This document shows positions 23,346-35,056 of a DNA stretch of 64,000 bases, in pieces. A program made the translations under genes and the position numbers. Source of the DNA: Actinernus sp. WN-2022. Taxonomy: Eukaryota > Cnidaria > Anthozoa > Actiniaria > Actinernidae. How positions within the stretch are numbered: position 1 is the first letter of the stretch; every line of letters begins with the position of its first letter. Below the pieces are notes generated by a model, which ran no database searches, was not told where the DNA came from, and saw only the letters and a program-made list of their open reading frames with translations. Location of the stretch: contig JAOWCC010001589.1 in assembly GCA_030867875.1 (NCBI GenBank), forward strand, positions 88,373,537 to 88,437,536. The letters run 5' to 3'.

Positions 23346-23938
23346 TATACTATAAATAGCCACATTGTCTACTGTGCTGTGGGTGCTACCCATCACATAG
23401 GTATGCTCCTGGTAATGGCTCCTGGTGATATATACTATAAATAGCCACATCGTCTACTGTGCTGTGGGTGCTACCCATCACATAGGTATGCTCCTGGTAA
23501 TGGGCTCCTGGTGATATATACTATAAATAGCCACATCGTCTACTGTGCTGTGGGCGCTACCCATCACATAGGTATGCTCCTGGTAATGGCTCCTGGTGAT
23601 ATATACTATAAATAGCCACATCGTCTACTGTGCTGTGGGTGCTACCCATCACATAGGTATGCTCCTGGTAATGGCTCCTGGTGATATATACTATAAATAG
23701 CCACATCGTCTACTGTGCTGTGGGCGCTACCCATCACATAGGTATGCTCCTGGTAATGGCTCCTGGTGATATATACTATAAATAGCCACATCGTCTACTG
23801 TGCTGTGGGCGCTACCCATTACATAGGTATGCTCCTGGTAATGGCTCCTGGTGATATATACTATAAATAGCCACATCGTCTACTGTGCTGTGGGCGCTAC
23901 CCATCACATAGGTACGCTCCTGGTAATGGCTCCTGGTG
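23263..23938. repeat. 85-87 bp minisatellite, 8 units, derived from a MITE end
   Basis: Units begin CTATAAATAGCCACATCGTC at 23263, 23350, 23435, 23521, 23606, 23691, 23776 and 23861. Each carries GCTACCCATCACATAGGTAT and a GCTCCTGGTAATGGCTCCTG terminus. Units differ by a few bases (for example GGGTGCT/GGGCGCT). The first unit is the right part of the MITE at 23013. Confidence 0.9.
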
Positions 23939-25311
23939 ATCTACATGTTTGCCTCGGTCTGTATGCAACCAGTTTTACCAAGTAAGTAAACAGGAACAGG
24001 ATAATTTTCCCATACTCACTATGACATTTTTGAAACAGAAAGGTTTTTATTGCAAATCACTGGAATTCGTTTTTCAAAGATAATTTTTGACAATAGTAAT
24101 ATTTTTTATTGTCAGCCTGAGTGTAAAGAAGTATATCTGTTAGCAACATAAAACAAGATCAGCAAGTTGGTTTTCTTGAAGTTTAATCTGGTGTGGATGA
24201 ATATAAGGCGCTGTATCAATAAAATAATAGTTGCTATGGTAACACATGAATTGATCCATTGTACTCTCAATTTTTACCACTGGCACAGACATAGCTAAGG
24301 AACATAAGACCACAGTAAGTTTTGTTGATATTTATTCAAGGTTTACATTGAAAATGGAAGACTGAAAAATTCCATAGAAATGCTACCTTCTCTCTTTAAT
24401 TATCATTTACACAGCATGGGCTACCTGTGGCTGAACACTGACGCAGAAAATTACAAATTGTGTGAGCCAAAACGACTAAACTTTTATAGAACAAGAAGCT
24501 GAAGGCAGCTTTACCTCGAACTGGGTTTATAACAGGTTTTCTAAAATAACTTTGATTTTTTTGTCAAAAGTGAACTATTTGTATTTATGAATAATTTATG
24601 ACTGACTGATATGTCAATCGGACTGACTGTTTGTAAACACTGACGTCATTTATACATTTGCATGTATGGCACCTAGCGATTTGGGCCTCACAAAATACAT
24701 CTAAAGTCTCAATTCTGCTCTTTTATAAGACATAAGTTAAGAGCATATAAGCTTCGATGAAAGGACTTGCTTGCATTTTGAAAGAACAAGAAGAGTAATT
24801 TGGCGATGAATAAGCACGACTGACTGCGTTCACGCTCACAGAATGCAACAAATTCAAATGTGGCGTGACTGGTCTGTGTGACGTCACAGTAAATTTGGGG
24901 TCAAAATATTACTTACGGGGGTAGAGTTCAGAGAGAATGGTAGGAGAAACGTTGAAGGTCCGGTTTTCTTCCGTAAGACGGCAAAAACAAATAAAAAATG
25001 TAGACGAGTTTAGCCGTGTATATGCATGAGAGTTCCGCGCTGCACTGCTCAAAAACTGCACCAGTATTGTTAAAAGCTCGCTGCAGCTTCAATTGCGAGA
25101 CAAGTTGCATGAAACATTGTCAAGTGTAACACGAGCTGCCCAACTAGGCTTGGTATATAAAGTGTTACGGTGATACCAAATACAGTGATACGAGTATGGT
25201 GATACGAATATCTCAAATTTCCTTTTCAAGTGTTCTCCCAATATCCGAAGTGCTTTATTTCGCCAGTAAACACATTGAAATGTGTGGTCTATTGCTTTTA
25301 TGATATAGCTA
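23939..25311. other. Intergenic, no gene seen
   Basis: Contains one variant copy of the dispersed GGGCTACCTGTGG word at about 24419 and a LINE-tail-like AAGGCGCTGTATCAATAAAA at about 24205. Nothing else is supportable. Confidence 0.35.
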
Positions 25312-25615
25312 CGACCAGGAGTATATTACACAGTTGTGTTGGCACCGAAAGTAGATGGTGTGTCTATTTATAGTCGCGAAGTTCTGGTACGTATGCAATT
25401 ACGTTGTCTTTTGTTCTCTTGCGCTTTAGTATTTTTAGCAGTTTGCCGGACCGTGTTAATTACAATTTTTAAGTGCATCCTGATTGGTTAAAAGTGACGG
25501 CGTTTGTTTCTTCTCGCGGGAAATAACTCTACCGTCTATAGTGTTGTGTGACAAAAATGTGGGATGAGAACACTCAGGGTAATGGCTCCTGACACTCCTC
25601 TGTAATATACTCCTG
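25312..25615. mobile_element. MITE related to 23013-23345
   Basis: GACCAGGAGTATATTACACAG at the left is mirrored by CTGTAATATACTCCTGGT at the right. Just inside the right end is GGGTAATGGCTCCTG, the word that terminates the units of the 23.3-23.9 kb satellite. It is probably a diverged family member. Confidence 0.6.
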
Positions 25616-26107
25616 GTATGACTACATATTAAACTTAACATAAACATTATTTCTTTTTTTGACAAATACTGTAGTAGTAATAATACTATACTAAAAATAA
25701 CAACACATATTCATGTTTAAAAGCACCTTAGGGTTATGTAAGAGTTAAACCAGCGCTATATTTAATTCCCTGAAGATTGTGCACGCTAGTTTTAATTTTC
25801 TGAAGAGTTTGCGACCACTTACTGCAACATAGCCGAGTTTAACTGGTGCAGTCTGACCCACTCTTTCTCTTTATACTTACTTTATATATGTACCGTAATT
25901 TATTTTTGATCCTTCTTTTATTATGCTTTATTTTCCTCTTTATAGACCAGTTCATAGCAAGCAAAATTATTCCTAATATTGGTATAATCAACTAAAATCG
26001 ATTGAGGTTTCCTATTGACCACTATTAATGAACCTGAATACATTTGTAATATGTTTTCGGGGGAAAGAGTTTCAAACGGGCCTAAGTGAAGTTCAATAGT
26101 CCTTATG
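25616..26107. other. Intergenic flank of the LTR element
   Basis: No gene seen. TATG at 26104-26107 is the left target-site duplication of the LTR element. Confidence 0.4.
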
Positions 26108-26314
26108 TGTGGCGTGCATGACATGTCGTAAAAGGAAACTGCGCCTACATTCCTTTCATAGTTATCAGATTAAAGGCTTCAATATAGTAAGATTAAAGTG
26201 ACCCAATAAACCAGTTCTGCCTCGAAACTCCGTGTGATAGTGTTGTGTTGTGTTGCCGGCTTCGGCCGGGCTGTGCCCTTCGAGGCCAGCTAGAACGATG
26301 TCTGGTCCGTTACA
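26108..26314 (+). repeat. 5' LTR of a non-autonomous LTR retrotransposon
   Basis: A 207-bp terminal repeat starts TGTGGCGTGCATGACATG and ends GTCCGTTACA (TG...CA). It contains CAATAAACC, a plausible polyadenylation-type signal. It matches 34850-35052 with roughly a dozen differences and a small indel by eye. Flanked on the left by TATG. Confidence 0.85.
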
Positions 26315-26317
26315 AAT

Positions 26318-26336
26318 TGGTGGCAGCGGTGGGATT
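26318..26336 (+). promoter_or_regulatory. Primer-binding site complementary to tRNA-Leu
   Basis: TGGTGGCAGCGGTGGGATT begins 3 bp after the 5' LTR. It is complementary to a tRNA 3' end of the form ...CCCACCGCTGCCACCA, the acceptor end of metazoan tRNA-Leu. This fixes the element's orientation as plus. Confidence 0.75.
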
Positions 26337-26988
26337 GACGAACAAGGACTAGCGACGGGATCGTCCTGCGTCGGATCGACGGTCCAGCGTCGGATCGATC
26401 GTCCACGAGGGAAAGAATTCAAAGAGTGCTCCGAAATAATTGATGAGTCGAGTTTAATTTGCTGATAGTTGATGAGTCTAGCAAGAACCAGCTTGTGATG
26501 AAACAAGGGCTTGTTTAATTTGCTGCAGGACGGTTGGGCGTGAACCTTATGTGCTCTCAGTGGGAGTCGCCTGATCATATTCCTCACTACACGAGAACGT
26601 ACCAGTTGTGAAGCATCCGCAGTGGAGTTTACGACGCAGAACTCAGGTCGTCAACGTGGCCGATCGATGACCTTATCAAGAAGGACCACATGGACTGACC
26701 CCAAATAAAAAAGGAACAAAAAATAAAAATAAACCGTGGGAACTGAGAGGAACTGAAAATAAATCGTCACAGAGCCGAGCATGTTCAAGTCTATCTGTAA
26801 ATTTATCGAAAGGAACATCTCGCCAACTGAATGTTACGAACTTTTTAAAACGGTGTTGTTGTAAGTTTAATCGCCGTTTAACTGTTTAATAGTCGAGTGT
26901 TTTATTTTTACACGTGGAGGCCGCGCAGAAGGATGTTGTGAATGGTAAGGCACGCGCGTAGTTGAGAAGTAACAGCCTGGAGTGCGAT

Positions 26989-27594
26989 CCCGGGGGGGGG
27001 GGGGGGGGGGGGTACTTACATGAAAAATGGGTATGTATGTGAGGCCAAGAGAGTGAAGAGACTCAAACCCTGACCCTGTTTGACCCAATCCGAGCTCTAA
27101 AACCCTGATTGCCCCCTTTTTAGGGAAAAAATCCCTTATTGCCCCTTCTTTAAATTGTTTTAAAAACACGGTCGGATATATATCCCGGCCGGTATACCGC
27201 GTACCGGGATTGCATGCAAAATACGGAACATTTCAAGTCGGGACGTGGTATTGGGTAAACAAATCAGCAGATGGAGTACATAGATAAGTACTGAAGTACG
27301 AATTAGCGGCGTCACAATGTAAGGGAACCTCAGTGCTTGCATGTGGACAGGCGATCAAAATGCGGCAACAGAATGTATTTTTTCGACATAGTAGCTAAAA
27401 AAAACTGAACCCTAACTGCCTAAAAAATACTGAACCCCGACCCTGACTGCACCCAAATTATACTCCAATCCTGACCCTGATCTGCCCAAATCAGGTCAAA
27501 ACCCTGACCCTACCTGCCCAAACTGAGCTCAAAACCCTGACCCACCCGGGCGGCACATACATAATACGTCACAAACAGGAGTACCCCCCCCGGG
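26989..27594. mobile_element. Poly-G MITE copy 2 (long subfamily)
   Basis: A 606-bp element starting CCCGGGG with a G tract of about 20, then GTACTTACATGAAAAATGGG, and ending GGAGTACCCCCCCCGGG. It is flanked by a perfect 8-bp duplication AGTGCGAT (26981-26988 and 27595-27602). The interior right half is built of degenerate repeats around ACCCTGACCCTxxCTGCCCAAA. Nearly identical to copy 4 at 48708-49320. It sits inside the LTR element. Confidence 0.9.
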
Positions 27595-27654
27595 AGTGCG
27601 ATCGAGTTAGTTTTTTATGTTTTAGAGAGAATGTGATGTCGTGATCATAACTAT

Positions 27655-28020
27655 AATACCAGATACGCAGCCAAACAAAACCTCTATAAATCGGAAGTAA
27701 GAACAAATACAGGCAAACAAATGATCTCTTTTATGGCAATTGATCTTTGGAAAGACCTCCCGACTAACATGAAGGATTTAAGTGCATTCGCCTTTTCAAA
27801 ACAACTGAAACGTTACATACTGTCAGAGCAACACTCATAATTTCTATATATCATTATTCTTCTCTAATTCTCTAAAATAATTTTGTTAACTCTTAAACTC
27901 CTTTTTTTTTCTCTACCTGTTATAAACACTTAACTAAATATGTATGTTAAAATTAATATATTTAAAAAATATAAAAAGAATTGTTGAGCAGTACATCTAC
28001 GAGAACTCTGGTTTCGTCTG
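27655..28020 (+). pseudogene. LINE 3' tail fragment, same family as the 49.7-51.9 kb array
   Basis: Plus-strand translation gives [20 protein letters not shown] and then KDLPTNMKDLSAFAFSKQLK, the C-terminal tail of a CR1/L2-like ORF2. It is closely related to [20 protein letters not shown] in the 445-bp tandem array. It is a 5'-truncated insertion followed by T-rich and A-rich 3' sequence. Confidence 0.65.
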
Positions 28021-29140
28021 TAAATATATTGATTCTCTTCTACGCGTTTTGTGTGCTAAAATGTTAACAGCTAGCGTGCCGAATTATGTTATTACGTGTT
28101 GATATTTTTGGGGTACATATCTGGTTGCCGCTAATAAAAAAATATTTAAATAAAATGATTTTAATGTTAAAAGCAATTGGTTCGGAAAAGTAAATGATTA
28201 TACCGTTTGTACACAAGGTGACACAGGTTCTGTCTTGTAGGTATACTCTTGAGGGAGTAACACACAACGAGCGATATATGCCGCATAACACAATACAAAT
28301 GTTCCTTCGATACCAGAGCGGGAACCGGCAATGGGGACTTTTTCTGAGTTTTGCCGCTGGTAGAATCCCAACCGACATATAGGTCTCGTATATAAAAGGC
28401 GATCTGACCGGCCAAGTACAGAAAAAAAAAATGTTTGGCGCAAAAATGTCATATATATTACTAACAGCACTACTTGATTGATTTTAAAATTGGAATGCAA
28501 TCTATCGGATATTTAATCTATCGGCGCCAACTAGCTGTCACGTATGGTGGTCGATCATTGGTGCACTTGTCCCACTTGTCCCGGTCCCCGCTCAACACAA
28601 TAAATGATTATACTTGCTCAATGGTTGTGTATGTTTACAATGTTTACAAATTTGCCGAAAGGGTAGACTAGTAACTGCTATGAAAAAGACTTTAGAAGTT
28701 GATATCGTGATGCATGAACATTTCTTTCTCTTTCTCAGTTGCACGTGGCTTTTCTCGGACTACATTTTGGTTTGATAGGCCATAATGATTTCGATGACAG
28801 ACAGCTGAGATTTAAATGTATATTAAAGTCAACGAAGCTGACCATTGCTTTGTTTTTATCATGCCGACTTTGAGATATGCTAGGGAAACAAAACCTGCAA
28901 TCGAGGCAAGGTTGTGAGGTTGTGCAATGATGGTTTCCAAGAGCGGCTTTCGTACTTTTGTGAGAAGAAATAATGTCGAGAGGTCAATAATTATTTCTCC
29001 TTTGGATTGAAATCACATCTTACGTTATTTAAAACAGACAAAAATCGTGAGACTCACGGAATCGTGATATCGGATAGTAGGCGGATCTGCCGCGCGCTGG
29101 TTCTCTAACCCTGATAAGATCTGCTGGTCGTCGGATCGAT
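28021..29140. other. Non-coding interior of the LTR-element region
   Basis: Several short open frames occur on both strands around 28064-28500, overlapping one another without protein-like features. No gene is supported. Confidence 0.35.
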
Positions 29141-32100
29141 ATCAACAACAACAACAATTTATTAGCATTCCCATGTACATAAATGGTATTGCCACTACAT
29201 TACATATGTAATTATATATATATAATAAATGTATTCATAAACTAATTAAAATAATAATATAATAAATGATTGAACAAGTAATTGTTTCAGTTTATTATTA
29301 AACTGTTTTTGGTGTAATTAATCGATTCCGTAACTGAAAGGCTTCAAAAATGAAATGTCCAGTTTTTTTGCAAATAAGAGGGTCAATATTGTTGAATAAA
29401 AATAAGGTCTTTTCTTTGATATCTAGGTTTCTAAAGTGTTTATATTTCTGACATATGTCTTCAAAGAATTGGTTTCTAATTCTATTGTATAGGTCACAGT
29501 GAAATATGAAGTGCACTTCATTCTCAATATAGTTTGATTGACATTGTTGGCATGTTCTTAGCTCGAGGGGGATTCTAGGGTTGGAGGGGGGTTTGAGTGT
29601 CTACCGGTTTCTATTCCGAGGTTGTGATTACCACATCTTAATTTCGTAAGCATTCTTCTATGCTCCTACCCTGGTTCCAGAGGTTTTCTAGAGAGAAGAG
29701 ACAGAAAGAACCGCGGAGAAAGAAAGAACCGCGGAGAACAGAAGAGCACGCTCGCCGCTTCGCGGCTCTTCTGTTCTCCGCGGTTCTTTCTGTCTCTTCT
29801 CGTCTCTTCTCTCTAGAAAACCTCTGGAACCAGGGTACTATGCTCCGTATTCTTAATTTGGTTAAAATATATAGAGCTGCTCGTATCATGCTTGAATAGC
29901 GAGTAAAATTCGAGTTTTCTGTTTATTTCGATGAGTTTTAATTGATGTAATTTTGATTCATGAATAATGTTTTGCGTAACTTTAGGTATACATTTTGTTG
30001 TATATTGTTCGATGTTATGTTCTTGTCCATTATCAATTGCAAGTGCGTCGAATAAGTTTAAAATTTTATTTATTGATAACATAAAACTTGTTTTATTGGA
30101 GCATGCTAAATCATTTGAGATAAGAAGACACTGTTTAGCGACGCTATTATCAGGAAGTTGTTTGAGATGTAACCAAAAATGTAACATATTGCGATAAATT
30201 GTAGATTTCAAAGACAGTCTACCTACCTCATTACGAGATGCTACATTGGGCGCTCTTTTATTTAATCCTAGATAATATTTAAAGAATTGGGTGTGGAGTC
30301 GTTCGACTGGGTCTGATTCCCATTTATGAAAATTCATACTATCATAAGCACCCCAAATTTCAGAGTTATATAATAAGATAGGTGCAAATAAGCTATCAAA
30401 AAGCTTATTGCATATATTTATAGGTATTTTTGTAAAATCAAGATATCTAGCTCTTTGTACCAAAAATAGAACGTCTAGTTTTCTCAGTTGAGGTTATTTT
30501 TGATTTTGTGAAGCTACCATTACTGGAAATTGTGGACCCCAAGTAAGTGTAGTCGAGAGAATTCGTAATATGTGAACCGTTTAGGAAGAAATTGTATTTC
30601 TCTAAACTAGATTTTGCGACATTGTTTTTGAAAAATCACAGTATTCGTTTTCTTTTTATTTATGGTTAACATCCATTGTTGACAATAATCTTGTAACATG
30701 TTAATGGTATTTTGTAAACCTGCAGCACTAGTAGATATTAAGACAAGGTCGTTCGCGTAGATTAAACTATTTAGAGATGATCCATTTGGTAGAGAAACTG
30801 GATCAAGCTCAGGAGTATTTTGTAAGATAAAAGGTATTTCATTCAAATATAAATTAAATAAGAGTGGGGATAAAACACACCCTTGTCGAACACCTCTATT
30901 GAATTTGAAATAATTAGTTCTCTTATTTCTTAATTTGATACTACATTCAGTTTTTGCATACATGTCTGAGATGATATTGAAGACTGACTTCCCTCCCATA
31001 TTATAATTCAATAGTTTCGTAAATAAACCTGGATGCCATACCGAATCAAAAGCTTTCCGGAAATCAACGAAACAACAAAATAATTTACCTTTGTTCGCAT
31101 TAATAACATATTTATCAATTAGGGTTCGTAAGGAGAATATATGATCCGAAGTTCGATTACCCGGGAGGAATCCAATTTGAGAAGGATGTAGAATGTTCTG
31201 GTTTTTTTTTTCATAAATACATATAGTCTATTATTGAGGATGAAGCAGAATAACTTTCCTAGGAAGCTAGTAACACAAATGCCTCTGTGATTGGAGGGGT
31301 CCGATTTGTCACCTGATTTATAAATGGTATACTAATTATCCTTTGGTCCACACATCTGGATACTGTGCAGTTTTAATGATAAGATTAAATAATTCAGACA
31401 ATACCCGTATTAATATTTTTATTCCACACTTCAACATCTCGCTACGAATCCTGTCTGTACCAGGTGTTTTTTTAGTTTTGAGCTTTTTAACAGCTTTTCT
31501 AATTTCAGAGTTCGATATTAATTTATATAAATCGGTACTGATATGGTCAAGTGGGTCAGTTTTTTTAACAGTATCGCTTATGTTCTGATGGCCGGGGGAG
31601 TTTGTGAATAGTGTTTTTCGTCTATGCTTGAGTGCAAAACACTAAAATGGTTATATAGGTCATTTAGGTTGATTAGGAGGATTATTGTTTCCGTTGTTTA
31701 AAATTGTTTGGGGTCTTTCTCTCTAATTAATGAATGAATATTATCATCAGAAAATTTCATCTTTTTATGTCGTAATCAGTTTTTGTACTGTTTATTAATA
31801 TCATGGTATTCTTTCCTTATATAATTATCTAAAGGAGATTTATCACCGCCGTGTAGCTTATTTGAAGTCCTTTTATTTATTAGGCGCAAGTCTTTACAGT
31901 CTTTGTCAAACCATGCTTGGGACGATCGTGTATTACTATTATATTTAACACGTACTAGTTGTAAAGATGTTTTAGCCGCAGACTAAATGATGTTATTAAA
32001 TTGGGAGACTGCATTATTCACAATATTAGATGTGTAACTAAAATTTGTGTTCTCGAAATCACGAATATTTTGCTGTATGTCAGGAGATTGCAAAGATTCA

Positions 32101-32280
32101 ATGAACTTATCTTTAGAGTCAGAGTTCCATATAAATTGTGTAGGAAGATCGAATGAGACTACTTTATTATTTTCGATAACCGGAGGCGGTAATGACGTTT
32201 TCAGCCAACTAATGGGTTGAGAATGGTCTGATAAGAATGTGGGTTGTTTCACAGTAAAACTGTCAAATGCATTAAGTAAG
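29141..32280 (-). pseudogene. LINE C ORF2 remnants
   Basis: Minus-strand non-LTR element. From 5' to 3': end of the endonuclease/linker (32252-31983; FLSDHSQPISW contains the SDH block), RT with GVRQGCVLSPLLFNLYLNEI (about 30890), and an altered active site SLIYANDLVLIS where FADD is expected (about 30750). After that come a thumb-like region (30463-29813; KLFDSLFAPILLYNSEIWGA) and a C-terminal CCHC knuckle (CQQCQSNY...HFIFHCDLY, about 29480-29550). The 3' end is a (TTG)n-type tail, seen as CAACAACAACAACAA at 29143-29157. Frame breaks, the Asp-to-Asn change and an inserted MITE (29667-29838) show it is inactive. Confidence 0.8.
29667..29838. mobile_element. hAT-like MITE inside LINE C
   Basis: Nearly perfect long inverted repeat with ends ACCCTGGTTCCAGAGGTTTT and its inverse. 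It is flanked by an 8-bp duplication TATGCTCC (29659-29666 and 29839-29846). The 8-bp duplication and short GG/CC-rich terminus fit the hAT superfamily. The interior repeats AGAAAGAACCGCGGAGAA. Confidence 0.85.
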
Positions 32281-33239
32281 TCATGACTTAATCCACTGTG
32301 CTAAGGGACGGACCATTAGATTATTGATGGGGGGTTGCGAGAATTTTAGTTGCTCGATATTTTTATTTTGATTCTAGCCCTGCACGATATTTTTTTAAAG
32401 CGCCATGACCTTGCACGATATTTTTTTCTGAACTTACCTAAAGATTTTTTCAGTTATATTAATGCAATATATTTTGTACCAACAATCCTATTTTTTTTAG
32501 CGTGACTGTTTTTTTTTACATTGCACGCACTCCCGCTCGCTCAAGTAGCATTCCTGGTTGGGCCTTGAAAATTTTGCCAAAACAAAGCATGGATATTCTG
32601 TGGCTGACAAACGGGCTAAGAGAAAAGGGAGAAAAGGACAGTCAAAGCAAGAAATCACCACATAGAGATCAGCCCTCTATCAGCAGAAGTGATGAAACAC
32701 AAACTGGTACCCAAAACCTATCATTACCATTTATATTTCATATAAATATTTCAACTTGATCTATTTTTTGATCAAAAATGTTACTGTTGCATTAAGATTA
32801 CCAGCAGAAGTGAAACCAGAAGAGCCTTGTGTCCGGGCCTTGTGTATAAACCTGCGAACATTTATAACCCGGATCATGTGTGCTGTACGCAATGTCGGCC
32901 GACGTATCGGTCGCGGCTGACGTATCGGTCGACATGTCGACCGACGGTCAGCCGATAGGCGGCCGAGGGTCGGACGAGAGTCGACCGCTACTTATTCGTT
33001 TAACACACTGCAATTGAGCAGGCATATATTCATTGTTTTGAACCCGAGAATTAACCGTACTATTGTACTTCATGGTTCCTTTCTTTAGTAGTGGGTTGTC
33101 GGTCAGGTGATTGTAAACTCTCGTCATTTAGCACAGAAAATGTATTCTGATGAATAGGGATCGGGTTGTCATGTAAGAAAGATGGCTCTTTGGGTAGCCT
33201 CGGAACACTGGAGACCTTGGTCTTTCATTGTCTTCTTTT
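32281..33239. other. Inserted or diverged segment between LINE C ORF1 and ORF2
   Basis: Starts with AAGGGACGGACCATTAGATT (related to the terminus of the MITE at 22091), followed by repeated TGCACGATATTTTTTT words (about 32355-32430). At about 32895-32985 there is a CG-rich patch of iterated GTCGGCCGA/CGTATCGGTCG words. No coding sequence recognised. Confidence 0.4.
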
Positions 33240-33259
33240 TTGTATTCTAGATATTTTTT

Positions 33260-34159
33260 TTAAGTTTGAAAGTCGGATCTCAGCTTTATTATATCCGTTT
33301 TCAACTCGCCATTTTCAACTTCTAGGTCAATAATACGTGATGACAGCATCTTGATTTCGGTCTTGTATATATTATCTTGCTGCACTAATTTGTCTTCCAA
33401 ATGACTGAGTTTCGTTTCTTGATTCGTATTTTGATGTGACGAGAGTAAGAATTCATTACGCATATCAGTTAGGTCAGCCTCCATGTTACAAATCAAGGTC
33501 ATTAAATCAGCGAGAGAGTTCTTATTGCGGGCTAACAATCCTCGTGAAGAATCTAAAGAATTCCGTCTCTTCCGGTTTGAATTTGACTCATGTGTATGTT
33601 GCTTTTGGAGTTTCAAGGATATGTTGATCCAAAACTACAGGCCTTGGGGTATTGACTTGTGAACTTGCAGGCTCTGTAACTTGTTTTGTTTTCTTAGTAT
33701 AACATAAAGTGTTGAACATGTTCTCAAGCATGTCGCGCGTGACCTCTGTTTCTTCATTCGTTAAGTTCTCTACTTTCATCTGTAATCTTTGCCCATGCCT
33801 TGGCACATAACTATTCCTGTTGTTAAGTAGACGTGGATGGTTATAAGTAAAATCCTTCGACAGCTTGTACCGTTTCCGCTAGGTCAATATCCTCGCTGGA
33901 ACGAAATAACTTGATATCAATACTCTCTGACTGTGTCTCTGCCTCATTTAAGTGGTCGATCCAACTTACGGTAAATTTAAATCTCTGACAGTTTTTAAGA
34001 GACTCATAATATTGGTCTTGAAGTGCCTTCAAATGCAGCACAGCGAGCCGATGGCTTATAGATTCCAATATCTATTTCTTCGAATTTTAGCTTTCCGGAA
34101 CCTGGCCCCTTCACTGGCTTCAGGTCGTCGTACGTGTCGTATATAAAATCACTGGCCAT
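33260..34159 (-). pseudogene. LINE C ORF1-like coiled-coil remnant
   Basis: Three minus-strand frames read in order. A start at 34159 gives MASDFIYDTYDDLKPVKGPG. The second is 34068-33841. Then come 33806-33588 and 33616-33260, the last containing a strong coiled coil (LSHLEDKLVQQDN, IIDLEVENGELKTDIIKL). Position upstream of the endonuclease remnants, and a 5' leader with AAGATGGCGG on the minus strand at 34330-34321, fit an ORF1 with its 5' UTR. Frameshifts separate the pieces. A decayed cellular gene cannot be fully excluded. Confidence 0.5.
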
Positions 34160-34320
34160 CTGGGTAAAAAACGCGGTCCTTCGGCTCCGACAATAGCGCC
34201 AGTTGAAATATCCTGAGCCTGTTGGAAGGTTTTCGCACGAGTGAAGTTAAATAAAACATTAAACTGCTTACATTTGAGAGATGGGACTCCAAATTAGAGA
34301 GAAAGTTCCTCGCGGGTCCT

Positions 34321-34330
34321 CCGCCATCTT
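34321..34330 (-). promoter_or_regulatory. YY1-type motif at the LINE C 5' end
   Basis: AAGATGGCGG on the minus strand, about 160 bp upstream of the ORF1-like start. The same word is found in the 5' UTRs of some mammalian LINEs, where YY1 binding fixes the transcription start. Confidence 0.4.
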
Positions 34331-34849
34331 GATTTACTGTATTAAATTATTTAAAGAAATTAACCTGGCGATTGTTGCGTGACCAGCACAGTGCAATCTG
34401 ATTGGTGTGAACTTGACCTTTAACGCATGCGCAGAAATTTTGCTACACGAAATAAAAAATTAAAAAAATAAAAATAACGACTTGCAATTTAAGACTCGGT
34501 GCTGCCACAGGCAGCCCGAGTAAATAGCAAATGGAGGTTATGTTGGTAGATTAGAGTAAGTCCGTTCGTCCTACGGCAGACCAGCGTGAAGTCACCGTAA
34601 GAGTTTTCGTGACCGTGAAGTGGTCGAGACTACATGAGTATTGAAAACTAACAGTGATTTAGAGAATATGGTTGATGTGCCAACGACAGAGATGTTTATA
34701 CATGTGTAGGGAGCGCGAGTCAGTAATGATGTATTTTGTATGTATGTATATAAATTATGTATGTAAGTTTTCACAATGTGTAAGTTCTGTTTCACGTTTT
34801 AAAAATGTATTTCCGTTCTCGGGACGAGAACATTTGAGAGAGGGAATAG

Positions 34850-35052
34850 TGTGGCGTGCATGACATGTCGTAAAAGGAAACTGCCCTTACATTCCTTTCA
34901 TAGTTATCAGATTAAAGGCTGCAATATAGTAAGATGAAAGTGACCCAATAAACCAGTTCTGCCTCGAAACTCTGTGTGATCGTGTTGTGTTGTCGGCTTC
35001 GGCCGGGCTGTGCCCTTCAAGGCCAGCTAGAACGATGTCTCGGCCCGTTACA
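34850..35052 (+). repeat. 3' LTR of the non-autonomous LTR retrotransposon
   Basis: 203 bp, TGTGGCG...CGTTACA, preceded by the polypurine tract and followed by the TATG duplication at 35053-35056. See the 5' LTR entry. Confidence 0.85.
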
Positions 35053-35056
35053 TATG

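Larger units (their letters stand above)
26108..35052 (+). mobile_element. Gag-pol-less LTR element, 8.9 kb including nested insertions
   Basis: Two LTRs (26108-26314 and 34850-35052), a primer-binding site 3 bp after the first, a polypurine tract (GAGAGAGGGAATAG) ending at 34849, and a 4-bp duplication TATG at 26104-26107 and 35053-35056 define one insertion event. The remaining original interior (about 26337-26988 and 34351-34849) has no gag, protease, RT or integrase. This resembles TRIM/LARD-type dependent elements of the Ty3/gypsy kind, mobilised in trans. Most of the present length is later insertions: the poly-G MITE (26989), a LINE tail (27655) and LINE C with its own nested MITE. Confidence 0.75.

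Noticed and set aside
28064..28500. Cluster of overlapping frames on both strands
   Set aside because: All overlap each other, lack features and lie inside a degenerate transposon region.
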